The notes under the pieces: generated by a model
Seen by the model: the letters and a program-made list of their open reading frames with translations, nothing else
What the model was told of the DNA's origin: nothing
The model's database searches: none
Shown: positions 1 to 13,200 of the stretch, piece after piece
How the letters are laid out: each line of letters begins with the position of its first letter
Numbering within the stretch: position 1 is the first letter of the stretch
Program-made: the position numbers and the translations under genes
Origin: Echinarachnius parma
Taxonomy: Eukaryota > Echinodermata > Echinoidea > Clypeasteroida > Echinarachniidae
NCBI GenBank assembly: GCA_037951105.1
Contig: JBAMJV010010118.1
Location: 35,001 to 99,000, forward strand
Reading direction: 5' to 3'
Length of the DNA: 64,000 bases

Positions 1-91
1 ATATAAACTTGCTTCCCTTTGGTGGCCGCTACAGACAGATTTGAAACGAGTCTAATTATTTGACAATATCGTTTACATGTTTTAACACTAA

Positions 92-257
92 GGCCCAGTT
101 GCAGTGAGAGTTGCAATCGATTGTAAAGTTGCAATTGATTGCAGGCCAGAAAGCATGCACAATTGAACCAATTCGATTTGCGCATTTAGTCACATGTTCT
201 GACTTTCAATTAATCGCAACTTTGCAATCGATTGCAACTTTTTTCTGGAACAGGGTC
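92..257. mobile_element. Palindromic MITE, about 166 bp
   Basis: GGCCCAGTTGCAG...AGTTGCAATCGATTG...AAAGTTGCAATTGATTG is mirrored by CAATTAATCGCAACTTTGCA, ATCGATTGCAACTT and GGAACAGGGTCC. Confidence 0.82.
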
Positions 258-894
258 CAAGTAAAATATTGCAGTTAAGCTTAACCATGTGACAGTTTCA
301 TATATCGTATATACAACTTATTCATAGAGCAAGCGCGGTCTTAAAGAGATCAAATAACTTTGTTGCCATGTGCAAAAAGTGATGAACGGTTGGTAAAATG
401 TGTAGTTTTGTGCTTTGATATGTCTTCTAGGTATTGTGTACAAATTTCACGTTAAATGCAAATTATATGGCCGGGAAATGAGCGATAATGCAAAATGATA
501 TTCGCTCACACATTGCACTGACTTTCTATACAGTTATACATTTCCTGTGGATATCAATTATCTGATCACTTCAATTGTAAATATCTTTTTAACAAAAGGG
601 AATACAAAAAAATTTAAAACCTGTTCCGTGTTTCTATATTGGCAATACGAATACAATTCCTGGTAAGTAATTTGTATTGATTTGGACAATGCTATACTCC
701 CTTTAACCATGTGACCAATTCATACATCGTGTACAAGTAAGTTCTAGAGCTAGTCAGTAAAATCCAACTCGGTATGGGTTGTCCTGTAATTATGACGTCA
801 TACTATCCACCCCCATATTGTGAAGAGGATGATAGTGGAACAAACCCTCGGAATATAGATTGATTTTCGGTCTATCCTAGAGCAAGCGCGATTC

Positions 895-1129
895 TAATGT
901 AGCAGTCACACCGCCAAACCGAACCCAAACCGAAACCAGACCGAACATCCACTTTATCGGCCTCCGACAAGAGTCCGAACTGGGGTTAGCGGTCACAACA
1001 AAAGAGACCGACAATTCCGATACCACTCCGACACCAAACCGCTAGCACTCCGAACGTCCCCGATACGTCCCCAAATTATTCGGTCTCGTGTCGGTTTGGA
1101 TTCGGTTTGGCGCTGTGCCTGCTACATTA
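895..1129. mobile_element. Palindromic MITE of about 235 bp built from CCGAAC motifs
   Basis: TAATGTAGCAGTCACACCGC then CAAACCGAACCCAAACCGA is mirrored by TCGGTTTGGATTCGGTTTGG then CGCTGTGCCTGCTACATTA. The interior repeats CCGA-type words on one strand. Confidence 0.87.
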
Positions 1130-2984
1130 CAAAGTGAAACTTTGTCAGAAATAACCTACTCTTTAAAGGAAGATAATACTATGGCTTTGGCTACTATTAT
1201 CATTTAGAGGGTGAACAGACATTTAATTTGATACATGACTTGGCAATTTTGGCTTACTGGATCCCACAAGATCCTTCTGTGAACATACCCAAATTTTAAT
1301 AATTTTTACGGCGGCAAAAGATGATGGGAGCGGCCATGTTCGTGTAAATACCCGACATGCTTCGCAAATTATATTATGACGTCTGCGAGGACTGTCCGAA
1401 CAAAAAGCAGAAATCTGAGTCGGGGTAATGGTATGCGAAATGAACAAGCATATTACGATGTATAAAGTAGGATAAACTCTATTCTAGCACTTTATTGGCC
1501 TTTAAGGGCTTTTATTTTTATAGTGGACTTTATACTATACCTCTGACTGTCGAGTGGAAGAAAGAGACTGATTTGTCGGTGTAAGTGCGACCGAGTTATA
1601 GTTGATAGAGTGAAAATCGTATATGGGCGGGGTTCAGTCGGCTATGTTCAATTACCCTATATATAAAGCCCAATAGGGCATGATCCATTTATTGCAGTTT
1701 TTAGTTCGATTGGCAACCAAGTGGTATTGCCGTTGACATAGGAGCGTACGTTTTTTTTTTTTTTTTTTTTTTTTACAAGTTAAGTTATTTTTTTGGTTTC
1801 TGCAGTTACGTGGGGCCCGGCTTGCTTAATCGTGCCACCCCCTCCCCCGAAAAAATAACAAAAACATACTTAACATATTATGGATTATAATGGATACTTG
1901 AAATCTCTGAGAAAAAAAACATTAGGTGTGCCCCCCCCCAAAAAAAAAAAAACGTCTATGTGACCCTGAACAGAGCCATACTGCCCCCAAACTTTCACAT
2001 ATACATTGAAACGCTCCAAAAGTGTGGAATTCATAACGCATGTATGATATCGCTTATATAATGTGAATTGACTTCATACATATTAACAAATTACAATGAA
2101 TACAGTACGCACGACCCAACCGGGACGGATAGTTACGTCAACTTCGAGTAGGCCAACACGCCCACATTTTATTTAGTCTGGTATTCATAGAAGGCGTTCG
2201 TGCGTGTCAAACGAGCTAGGATAGAAATAAAAATGACAACCTTATCACAATCTTTCGTTTTGACTGAGTCAATTCAAGCCTACCCCTTTGTGTCAAATAG
2301 AATAAACATGTCATACAAACAGTCATAATTCTCGCTGTCCGTCTTGGGTATTGTTCGACGTTCTTTCCCACGCTTTTGTGTGCTGTGTTCAAGCAAAAAC
2401 ACTAGTCCTGAAGTATCTATTATTTGCAGTGGAGTAATATGGTGGCGGAGCACAGGTATAGATTCACAAAGCAATAACAAAACAAAACCGCATAAATAAA
2501 GAAATAAGACAAAAACAACATGCATTGAGAGCGTGTCCCCCAACTGTGCCTTCACCCCCCCCCCCCCCCCCCCCCCTCCTAATCAGTAAGCCTACGATAT
2601 GCCCTGCTGTCTGTGAGCCAAACGCTAGCATTTTCGCTAACTGCTACTGATAAGTACATATTTATTCCGATCACTTCTAGTCGGATATTTCTTCTTGGTT
2701 ATCACTAATACTTGATCCATGTTTTTAAAACCACTTTTATCTGTTTTGACTGAACACTGGAGGCTGCCAATTGTCCCCACTGTACCATTATAAAACGTCA
2801 TCTGACTTTGCACAAATGAAAGCGGGTTGGGTAATAGTGCACGTTCAGATGCGTTTCAGTTGATATCAGTTGATATTGGTTTTAGAAAATGATTATTTCC
2901 ATTATTAGTGATACCCAAGAGAAAAAATACGGCTACAAGTGACACGAATTCTGCGCTTTTCAATTACAGCTAGCAACAGTTCCA
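1130..2984. other. No gene recognised
   Basis: AT-rich with an A/T-run (T23 near 1750), mixed C/A runs near 1930, and a C-run of about 22 at 2556-2577. No coding domain seen. Confidence 0.45.
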
Positions 2985-3245
2985 GGGTTTCAGTTTCCTT
3001 TGATTGTGACAAGGATTGTGACAACACTTTTGATATGATGTTATCACTTATTCGTTGATAATTGTAACCCATTAAGAACTTATATAGCTCAATTATTAAT
3101 GCTATTGTAGATCCAAGGTATCAGGTTCCTTTGATTGTGTAAAAAAAAAGGATTGTGATAAAATTCGATATGATGTTAGCACTTATTGGTGGATAATTTG
3201 AACCCATTTAGAACTTGTATTACTCAATTGTTCAGAATATTGTAG
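2985..3245. repeat. Two-unit tandem repeat of about 128 bp
   Basis: CAGTTTCCTTTGATTGTG...GATATGATGTTATCACTTAT...AACCCATTAAGAACTT is repeated as CAGGTTCCTTTGATTGTG...GATATGATGTTAGCACTTAT...AACCCATTTAGAACTT. Confidence 0.8.
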
Positions 3246-3442
3246 TGTACTGATGCTCGATTTGTTCGCAACCCATTGCATTGTTCTATTGGAAATGTAT
3301 TTCGATAAATAAATAATTCAATATTATAGGCCTAATTATCAGTATCGTTACATGATGGCAGTTGTTCTACGTAATCATGTTCGAGGTTGTTAGTACCTTT
3401 CATGTGCCCAAATCACTGTACCTCAATTTACGGTCTGTATAT

Positions 3443-3546
3443 CATGGCCTCTAGGTGGCGATAAACCACAGTATTCAAATACCCCAAACGCATCGTGTTT
3501 TATATCTAACATTGGCCACTAGATGGCGATAAACCACATTATTCCA
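3443..3546. repeat. Short tandem duplication around GGCGATAAACCACA
   Basis: ATGGCCTCTAGGTGGCGATA and TTGGCCACTAGATGGCGATA, each followed by AACCACA and TATTC, lie about 67 bp apart. Confidence 0.7.
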
Positions 3547-4435
3547 TTTTGATGTTTGTGACATAAATACGTGTGCATTTGAAGAGCTCATTTTTAAAAG
3601 GGGTTAGATCCACTTTTTTCATTTTTTTCATGGAGTAAAGCAGGTTTCTTTGTCAAACTTTGTACACATGCCTAAGGGGAAATGAAAATTTAACTTTCTA
3701 TATATTGATTTTGAGTAAGTAAATTGTCCTAAAATTTGGATTCTACATACCGTAGTTACGTCGCGTTTGAATCTCTTGCTCGACTTTCTTCCCACTTTTA
3801 GATGGCCAACACATTTGACTAATATGCAAACAGCTGCAATGAATTGCCCAACAAAATACAAGTATTGCAGTTTCGATTGGAGTCACACTTTGTTAACAAT
3901 TTTTGTTAAACTTTCTACATTTTGCAAAGTTCAGTGATTGCTTTCATCAGTTCCAAGGTAGTCCGCTACCCGGACGGCCTTCTACAGTATTTAATAGTAT
4001 AGCACAGCTCAGCCGATAGCTGGCGTTAGTCATACTGGAACCCATAGACCGTCCTGTCGTTCCTGTAGCTTTCCCTCTCGCAGAATAAGGAAAATGTTAA
4101 TTAGCATTGACACCTAGCCAAACGTGATTGGCTGCGGCGTTATGACGTTGCGCGATGATCGTAGTGATCGTATACAAAATGGTTCCGCGCTCGCAGCATG
4201 CTCATGAATAATGATTGACGTGCGCTGCGAACCGGTGATTTTGTTTCCACGCCCATTTTTGTACGGATCTTCTTTACATTGTTTTGGACAGGGGCATGAA
4301 TATCACTGCTTGGTATACAGAGCGTATCAAAAATGCTACTCGAAGCTCCAAGGTCAATAATTGTAAATAATATTTTCATACCATAAAAAGATGTGAGGAG
4401 TAACTATTTAGCTTTCATTTGATACCTTTTCTGAA

Positions 4436-4800
4436 TCAGCAGTGTCCCTCATTGCTGAGTTCTTTGTTGTTGAAGAGGACAGGTGCAAAACCCACCTTTT
4501 GCAAGTTTTGACTAATTAATACATTTCTAAAATCAGTGATGCCACACAATGTTGCGTAATTTAAATCGATGTTTGTTTTGTGTGTGAACAAAATCCATCT
4601 AGTGTGGGATGTGACCCACACATCATCCAGGTCATGAGGAGGAGATGAAAACACCTTGTTCGTTAAATGTTCCAACATAAATAAATCACAAGGTGTTAAA
4701 ACAGGAGACATTAGTGGTCTTGATGGCCATCCCACTTCATGATTAGGCGCAATAATTACGCTTTCCCCATATAGTAGGCTTGTTAAGAGGTCCGTCACTG
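4436..4800 (-). pseudogene. Mariner/IS630-type transposase relic, C-terminal part
   Basis: The minus-strand reading contains GWPSRPLMSPVLTPCDLFML followed by EHLTNKVFSSPPHDLDDV. This fits the W-P-x-R-S-P-D-L-T-P-x-D-F/L-F block and the PP-x-DL that follow the last catalytic Asp region in mariner-type transposases. The SPDL segment is altered and the N-terminal catalytic region is absent, so it is dead. Recognised from family motifs, not a search. Confidence 0.65.
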
Positions 4801-4834
4801 CATTTTAGGGTACGATTCTTTTACTAAGCACACA

Positions 4835-5350
4835 TGTTCCTTGGATCAAAAGAAGAAAATTCATTCAAAGAGACACTCTATTTTTATGCAAATTAGGCCT
4901 AATTTCCATAATGTATGCAAATGTATTCATGGGAATGGGATATCTATGAAAATGGTATTTTCATCAAGATATTGGAGACAACATATTCCTTGGATCAAAA
5001 TATAAAAATTAATCTATTAGAGACACGCTGTATCTATGCAAATTAGGCCTAATTTACATAGTGTATTCAAATGTATTCATGGGAATGTGATACCCATACA
5101 AATGGTGCATTTATTCACATATTTTACAGATCATATTCTTTAGATCAAAAGAAGAAAATTCATCCAAAGAGACACTCTGTATGTATGCAAATTAGGGTTA
5201 ATTTCCATAATTTATGCAAAATGGTATATTCGATAACATTGAGTTTTTATTGGGATGTTTGAGAGAACATATTCCTTGGATCAAAAGAAGAACATTTTGG
5301 ATTTTTATGACAATGGTGTTTTTTAAAAGATATTGGACAGAACATAATTC
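4835..5350. repeat. Tandem repeat of about 155 bp, 3-4 diverged units
   Basis: Each unit carries TTCCTTGGATCAAAAGAAG, then AAAGAGACACTCT, ATGCAAATTAGGCCTAATTT and GTATTCATGGGAATG. Units start near 4835, 4988, 5140 and 5270. An inverted fragment of the same unit lies at 6890-6957. Confidence 0.82.
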
Positions 5351-5399
5351 CATTGGCACGGGCCGGAGGAGCACGGGTGGTCAATCTGACTCGTGAATA

Positions 5400-6889
5400 G
5401 TACACGTCACACACTGAGACGCATACATCATCAAAACAAAACCAACCAACAATCAAACAATCAAACAAAACGATCAATTGGTAAACAAACACACATGCTA
5501 ATGACTACTTCAGATCAATACACAAAATGACTATGAAGTAAGGTAGAGTATAAGGTGAGCTGGTGCTATAATTAAACAAATACAAATCAAATAACTATTT
5601 AAGGGCTCACAATTGGCACCATAAATATAATCGCTAACCTAATTCAATTAACAATTAATAACCATCAATCATAATAAACAATGATCACCGAGTAATTAAA
5701 CACTTAACATTTCTTTGGGGTAAATATTGTTGTGAATTCAAGCCTTAAAATAAAGTGGAATTAAGAAAACAAAAGGTGAATCTTATCTAGCTGGCCAGAC
5801 AGTGAAATAATACTTGCGAGAAATAAATCAATAAAACCTGAGATCTCGAGTCCACGTAATCGTGATCGTCGCCAAAAGACTAAAGGTGGTCAACGTTGTC
5901 GATGTACGTGCCGTCGAATTGTTCATGAGCGTCCGACAGTGCATCTGCGATGTAAACGGGCGTAGTACCTCCGGGACCAACGCGGCTGTAGATGGCGATC
6001 GAGTGGACAGCGATCCGACATCGGACGGTCTACCTCGTCGACGAAGCCTTCGTCAGGAAGAACTGCATGGATTTAATTAAGGCCTGGCCCTGAGACCCTA
6101 TGGACATTTTTAATTATGCATGACATTCACTATAAATATATTGTAAGAGCCTTTAAAAATAAACAAATAAACAAAATATTTGTACATTAATTTATAAGTC
6201 TATCCAAATCTTCAAAAGTAAGCACTAAATATAAAGTCTTGTGTTCACATCGTTATCATCCATAATTGAATATTCAATCCAATAAAATCGCTAATAATGC
6301 GTACATAGTTTGTCTATCATCAACTAATATTTCATACAATATTTGTATATTGGCATTTAGAAATAGCATTTCTCCAAATATCTTAAACTATAAATAATAT
6401 ACAAAAGTAGATAACACATTTCAAGACTTACCACAAACTGTGGGAAATTATATGTAACACAACACAATGTCGGTATCACGTACGTCTGTTTCTGCTATCG
6501 GACCAAATCATACTGATCCCACAATCTAGCCCGCAAAATCATATACCTAAAATACATTAATGATACAGCTATTTAGATATTACCCTAACAGTAACGGGCG
6601 TTGTTAAACATGGTTAATTCATGAAGTTCAAAATGAATATGAAAGATATATTACGTAATCAGTATTCATAGGATAATCACATAATAATCAATATTCATGT
6701 TAAGCATGACGACATAGCATATTTAATGAGACACGTGATTATATAAACCAATCATAAATTAACGAGTGTATCCACGTGAGCGTAATTAACCAATATAACA
6801 TCAGGAATAATACCACAAAATAATGTAAATGCGTCTGGCGCCATCTGCGTCAGGATAAGATACAACTCTACTTGTGACACCCATGAAAA
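5400..6889. other. AT-rich stretch with one GC-rich island; no gene recognised
   Basis: Mostly AT-rich, with a GC-rich island at 5855-6075 containing many CGTCG/GACGA words. The island has an open 72-codon frame with no recognisable domain. Since the tandem repeat at 4835 and its inverted fragment at 6890 flank it, the whole may be one unknown element. Confidence 0.45.
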
Positions 6890-6957
6890 AAATCTGCATA
6901 AATTAGGCCTCATTTCCATATATGCAGAGTGTCTCTTTGGATGATTTTTCTTTTGCT
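6890..6957. repeat. Inverted fragment of the 155-bp repeat
   Basis: AAATTAGGCCTCATTTCCAT and CAGAGTGTCTCTTTGGATGA are the reverse complement of the AAAGAGACACTCT...AATTAGGCC part of the units at 4835-5350. Confidence 0.75.
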
Positions 6958-7040
6958 GTATATGTTATTGTAGTGATTTCGGAAATAAACAAACAAACGA
7001 TGCTATGTTTATAATATGTCTTCCTTCTGTAATCTATCAG

Positions 7041-7256
7041 GTTGCCTTGATCAGAAGGTCATTGCGGAACCTGGCCTTACCAACGTAATTGTTGAGACCT
7101 ACAACCATAACTTCACCGTGGATCAAAACGCTACATTCAACCCTGCTGAAAACTCCTCCTTTCCTCTGGGAATAACCGTTGTCATTGCTAATTATACTGA
7201 TCCCACGAGCATGATGGGTGGAATCCTCTCATGTACTTTCAACGTCAGTGTTGTCA
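7041..7256 (+). CDS. Exon 1 (first visible): divergent HYR domain
   Basis: Phase 1-1, 216 nt, acceptor ATCAG before 7041 and donor GTAAGT at 7257. The reading opens with CLDQKV and ends SCTFNVSVVS, which fits the two conserved HYR cysteines, one near the start and one before the final strand. The middle (PLGITVVIANYTDP) lacks the usual TATDxSGN sequence. It is the weakest HYR match of the set. The exon supplying the first base of its opening codon was not found. Confidence 0.7.
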
Positions 7257-10200
7257 GTAAGTACATTTGAATTGACGTCCGTTTTACTCTACTATTTCAA
7301 ACATAGAGAAACTGATCAGAAATATATAATGTAACTGATAATGAGCAAAGAAAATGGTATTTTCCCGGTATATTCGAAACCGAGATTTCTGGATCGCTAG
7401 ACTCTACCAATTGACCCAGAAAGCACTTATGCTGGTTGTTGAAACCCGTTGTAATACGATTGCGTTTTCCATTGTCATTTAGTCTGTATAGCAGAAAAAT
7501 AGACATTGACTAGTTCATTATTAAAGAGGCAGTTCAGTTTTGGTATGTGAGAAAAACTGAGTGTAAAATGTGAAAGATCATACCATTTTAATGGCATTGT
7601 AAACTTTATTTGATCAAAATCGGTTCAGAAATGGCTGAAATATCAATAAATATATCCGATCGGAATAAATCTCGTGCCCAGATTTATTCGATGATTTAAA
7701 CGAAAAACAAAAATGCTTATACTTTTTCAAATATTTTCAAAAGATGTTCGGTAACAGTTGTTGATGATCGATCTATTCAATCATTATTCCAACAAAACAT
7801 CACATGCATATTTTTGAATGAAAAATGGTTGAAACCAATGCCTTTTAGAGAGCGCCCTCTTGTCTTTGAATGGCTCTTTTGGAATGATAACAGGCTTTTT
7901 ACCTAGGTGTTTGTAATTTTATATACCTTTTGAGTATGGTGGAGTTATAAGTAGTAGTTTGTTATGTTATTGTGCAGGTGTTGGTTACTAAACCTCAGCC
8001 TTACCAAAACTGTTCTACTCATATAAAATACGCAATATTGTTTATCAACTTAATGAGAAATTAATACACTCCCTCACTAGTGTGGCATATAATTAATATA
8101 CATTTGGCGTAAGTCCTACTTCGAGGCACGTTATCATTTGAAGCTCTCTGCTTTTTATACAACACCCCCAGATGTATTATCTGGGAACAAACTATTTCCG
8201 GACCTCTGAACGTTGTAAACAAATAAAAGCAGCGCCACATCTACTTAAAGATGAATAAATTTAACCTAGATCCTGCATATTCCGAGTGTATTTTCTTCTG
8301 AATCAATCACTGTTGCATGCTTCGTTACTTTACAGCTCCCGTAACCCCAGTGTGTCCTGCTGACATCCGACTTGGACTTTCCCCGGGGGCATCCACTGAA
8401 ATGGTGTCCTGGAACTTCTCAGAGGCAGCGAACGCTAACCAAGATGTGCTCCCCCTGAACGTCACCGGTGGAGTTAGCGGAGGTGACTTCAGTCCTGGGG
8501 TCACGACCATCGTCGTTTTTCGCCAAGGCTACCCGGAGCTCAACTGCACGTTTTCCGTCGAAGTCGTTGGTAAGTGTGAATTCAATTTCTAATCAAACTG
8601 AATTATTTGCCTGTAGCATCTCAAAGCTATTGAAATAAAACCAGCAGTTGCGCCCCTACAGTCTGTATTGATCCTACATTCACGATCACCATTGTTTCCC
8701 GACAAGTCTCCCCGGAGATCAACTGCTATTTTGATGTTGAAGTCGTTGGTAAGTGTATTTTAGTGTATATGGTGGTAAAGTTCCGATCAAACGGAAACAT
8801 TTGCTTGTACCACCTAGCGCCTTGGAGGTATAGATTTTACATCTAATTTATTGTAAATAACGTTCGATTTTAATTCCTAAGTGTACTTGTTAAGAGAACT
8901 ATTTCCATCTTCCCTGGAATACTAAGTATTACAAATTTTGATTTCCAGAACTATCATACTTTTAAGTTTGTATATATTATACAGACTGAATACCATCCAG
9001 ACATCTTTATCAGGAATATCATATGGGCTCTCTGGATGACCGGAAAGTTCAAATAAATGTAACCTAGATCCGGCAAATTCTGATTGTATTTTCTTCTGAT
9101 TTCTGAACCAATCACTGCTGCACACTTTGTTACTTTACAGCTCCCGTAACCCCGTGGTGTCCCGCTAACATCCGACCTGGACTTTCCCCGGGGGCATCCA
9201 CTGAAATGGTGTCCTGGACCATATCAGAGGCAGATAACGCTAACCAAGATGTGCTCCCCCTGAACGTCACCGGCGGAGTTAGCGGAGGGGACTTCAGTCC
9301 TGGAGTTACGACCATCGTCGTTTTTCGCCAAGGCTACCCGGAGCTCAACTGCACGTTTTCCGTCGAAGTCGTTGGTAAGTGTTAATTCAATTTCTATTCA
9401 AACTTAATTCTTTGCACTTTAATATGTCAGAGCTATTGAATGAAACTAGCCGTTGCGCCCCTACCATCTTTATTGATCCTACATCCACGATCACCATCGT
9501 TTCCCGACAAGTCTCCCCGGAGATCAACTGCTAATTTGATGCTGAAGTCGTTGGTAAGTGTATTTTAGTGTATACGGTGGTAAAGTTCCGATCAAACGGA
9601 AACATTTGCTTGTATAACCTAGCACCTTGGAGGTATAGTATTTACATCTAATTTGTTGTAAATAACGTTCGACTTAAATTCCAAAGTGTACTTTTTTAGA
9701 AAAATATTTTAATCTTCCCTGGAATACTAAATATTGTCATATTTTTATGTTTGTAGCTGTTATACAGACTGAATCCCAGTCCAGAAATCCTTATCAGGAA
9801 TATCCTATGGGCACTCTGGATGACCGGAAAGTTCAAACGTTCACTCAAGGAAACCACGGTTTTTTTAATAGTAAATGTCAGCTGTCAGATGCCAACCTCA
9901 AACGTATCAGATTGTTGATCCATGCGGACATCACCATAACTCTGGTGAGGTATTCAGTGTCCCAATGACCAAGTTATTGTTTACACAAAGTTACATCTGG
10001 ACCATTACGTATTATTAATCTGCATTATTTGTAGAATGTCTGTTTAAAAATATGGCTAATTCTCTTCCTTGTGCTTCTGCTCCTACATCTGAAGCCGGAT
10101 GACATCACAGTCCAAAGCGGACATGGGGACTCCTTCAGCGTACTTAAAGTATTGATGCCGTCGATATGATCCCAATTAAATGTCCCTGTTTTTCATTGCA

Positions 10201-13200
10201 AGCATTGTCATTGTCTGTATTTATAGCTCCTTCAACGCCGGAGTGCCCTACGAACATCACCATCAGGAATGGACCTGGGGAAACCACCAGTGGCCCAGTG
10301 ACCTGGATGCTCCCGAGTACGAACAACGACACCGATCTGTTCCCGCTGGTCTCTACCTTGACTAACGGCGCTACCCTCCCTCTGGGGGACCACCTTAACG
10401 ACGTGTGGCCAACGGGGTACCCGGAAATCAATTGCACCTTCATCATAAGTGTGTCAGGTGAGTGTGGTATTGCTTTAAAGGGACGTTGTAACATTGTCCA
10501 AATCCTCAAAATCCAATTGGACTTCTAGCAGTTCCGTCATACCTTGTTGTATTCGTATTAACAATACAAGCATGGGACAGGTTTCGTATTTGTTTTCTTT
10601 AAATTTCCCTTTCGTTAAAAAGATATTTACGATTGATGATTGAAGTGTTCGCGGATGTTAAGTTATCCACTGGATCGTCAAAACCATGTACAAAGTGAGT
10701 GCAACGAGTTAGTGAATATAACGTTGCATTTTGCTCATTACTCAGCCATGTAACGTCCATTTAACTTGAAATGTTAAGATATATATCAGATAACAGCGAT
10801 ATACATTGTATCAACCGCGCATCACTTGTTGCACATGTCAACAAAGTTACTAGATCCATTTTATTGTGTACTTAGCATGGTCATACAAATTATAAGAATG
10901 AAAGCTACGCATAGTGTACGTGCTTCTGCGGCCCTAGTCTAGGTTCTATACTCTGTATACACCTTTCCCCCATATACGCGTATAAACCCGGTTCATCTGT
11001 ACGCCCGGTGAACTGTACGGATTCACTGGGCGTACATGCACCGGGTTACGCGATATATAGGGGAAAGGTGTAAAAACAGAGTATAGAACCTACACTACTG
11101 CGGCCCCTGTATGCGATCTTATTACCTAGGACTTACCCAAAATGCTGATCCCGACGACAATAGAGCCGTAGTGACGTCGCGATAGTCGACCATTCCTCAT
11201 TCAAACCAGCTCATTGGCGAGTTGACCATCGATATCTATGATGCCAGCAACTCTTGTCCCATGTTGGTCTCTGTTGGCATCCCTTTCTTGCTCTCTATAC
11301 GTGTTTTGTAGTCTAGAATGTGTTTAATTTAATCTAATTGAACTCGACCGTTGATTTTGACTACGATTTATCTTAACCATTTCTCGATTCATATAACACT
11401 TTATGTAGCGACTCAATTAACACAGTATCTCATGTGTTTAAATATATCTCCTTATTTAGGTCCCACCCCACTCACATGTCCAAATGACACGGCTGTCGGA
11501 ACCGATCTCGACGTCGATACAGCCTTGGTGACGTGGACTATTCCTGATGCGAACCAGTTCCTGGAAGAGTTCCCCATCGATAGTTCTGTTGCAAGCAACT
11601 CGACCTTTGGCCTCAAAACGACGACAGTGCGTCTATGGCGGTCAGAGTACCCGGAAGTGAACTGCTCGTTCAGCGTTACTGTAGAGGGTAGGTGTATATT
11701 CAAGGGTACCACCACCCAAAAATAATACTCCTATAAATAAAAGATAACACTCTTAGAAGTCCATTCCAGCAAACGGGACAGTTTCCAGAAAATGTATTAT
11801 TAAAAATTATATTATTGGAAAACGCATGATCATACTACAACATGTCGTTTGTATGGGTCTGCGTTCGACGACTCCCTTTTGTGTAGAACGAACGAATCTA
11901 ATGTCTCGAAACGTACACCTGAATAGAATTAGCGCACTCACATACGTTGCCTACGGAACCATGATACCATAATGGTTTCGTAAGTGGTGGTCATCAATTA
12001 TTGCTTAGTTCATGGATTACATAAATCTTTGTGACGTGTTGGGCATCTACAGTATTGTATAATGGTACCCAAATTAATTATGTGTTGTTCTTTGCCTGGT
12101 GGTCCCCTTTAACTTGCGCTAATAAAAACTGTCGCGTAGCATAGGGAAGCACAATTCCGGTTCATGATTTAATTCTAGGTGAGTGGTTCGCAAGATGGCA
12201 CTACGCATCTGATTTATATAGCGGAAACACTTTCAATAAATATGTCACTATTTGAACATACATTACAATTACAACATGTGCAGTATATTATAGGCTACTC
12301 TTAGCATGTATTATAGTGAAACCTACAATATGAGGACAAACGACAATAGCAATCATCCAATTATAATTATTTTGTAACGATTATAATTGTTTAATAACCT
12401 ACACTGACTTGATATTCCAATACAGACCGTCAGCCGCCCGTCTTCGTCATCCCAGTGGCACTGCGTCCACCCGCTAATCTGGTCCTATCTAGCTCGACGA
12501 GACCCACTTGGTCTATCAGCGCCCAGGATAACACCGGTAGCGTCACCCTGTGGTCCAGTCACACCCCTGCGGACTACTTTCCCATTGGCAACACCACCGT
12601 GACGTACACGGCCACGGATGCCAACGGACTGACGACCATTCTCACTTTCGTCGTCACCATCGTTGGTAAGTACTGGAGAGTCGTTCAGGTAGTTTTTTTT
12701 TTGTAACTTCTATGATGTGTTAAATTGTATTATGTTGAGGGATATCGTGCACTGTAATGATTAACAAATGTGATAAATATTGTTGTCCATACTGAATGTT
12801 TGAAAATTACTGAAAAACGTTGACAGGTTAATGTGATAATAACGATAATATATTCATGAATGCAAAGGATATTTTGTTTTACTTTACTATCATAACGTTT
12901 GCTACATATCCAAAAACAGATGACGGGTCCCCATTGGTCAGCAATTGTCCAAATGATACATCGGTAGAAGCTGAGGTCGGTCAAGCGACATCACCAGTGA
13001 GCTGGACACCGCCGACTGCGACAGGTGCCATCACGACGACCAATGACTTCAGTCCTGGAGACTCCTTCATCATCGGCACCACTAGGGTCACCTATACCTT
13101 CACCGATGAGCAGGGCAACTCGTCCGAATGCTTCTTTAGAGTCACCGTCACAGGTTAGACTTTATCTTGTTTATTTATTTGCTCAACTGTAAGTTGACAA

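Larger units (their letters stand above)
8240..9838 (+). repeat. Tandem duplication of about 805 bp carrying an HYR exon plus a half exon
   Basis: Two head-to-tail units. Exon starts 8336 and 9141 and half-exon starts 8662 and 9467 are both exactly 805 bp apart. Flanking intron sequence also repeats, for example TCCCTGGAATACTAA and TGGATGACCGGAAAGTTCAAA-like stretches near 8910/9715 and 9035/9815. Exons diverged less than introns. Confidence 0.88.

Noticed and set aside
5862-6080. 72-codon frame in the GC-rich island
   Set aside because: No recognisable domain on either strand, no splice sites in keeping with the gene; kept only as a composition feature.
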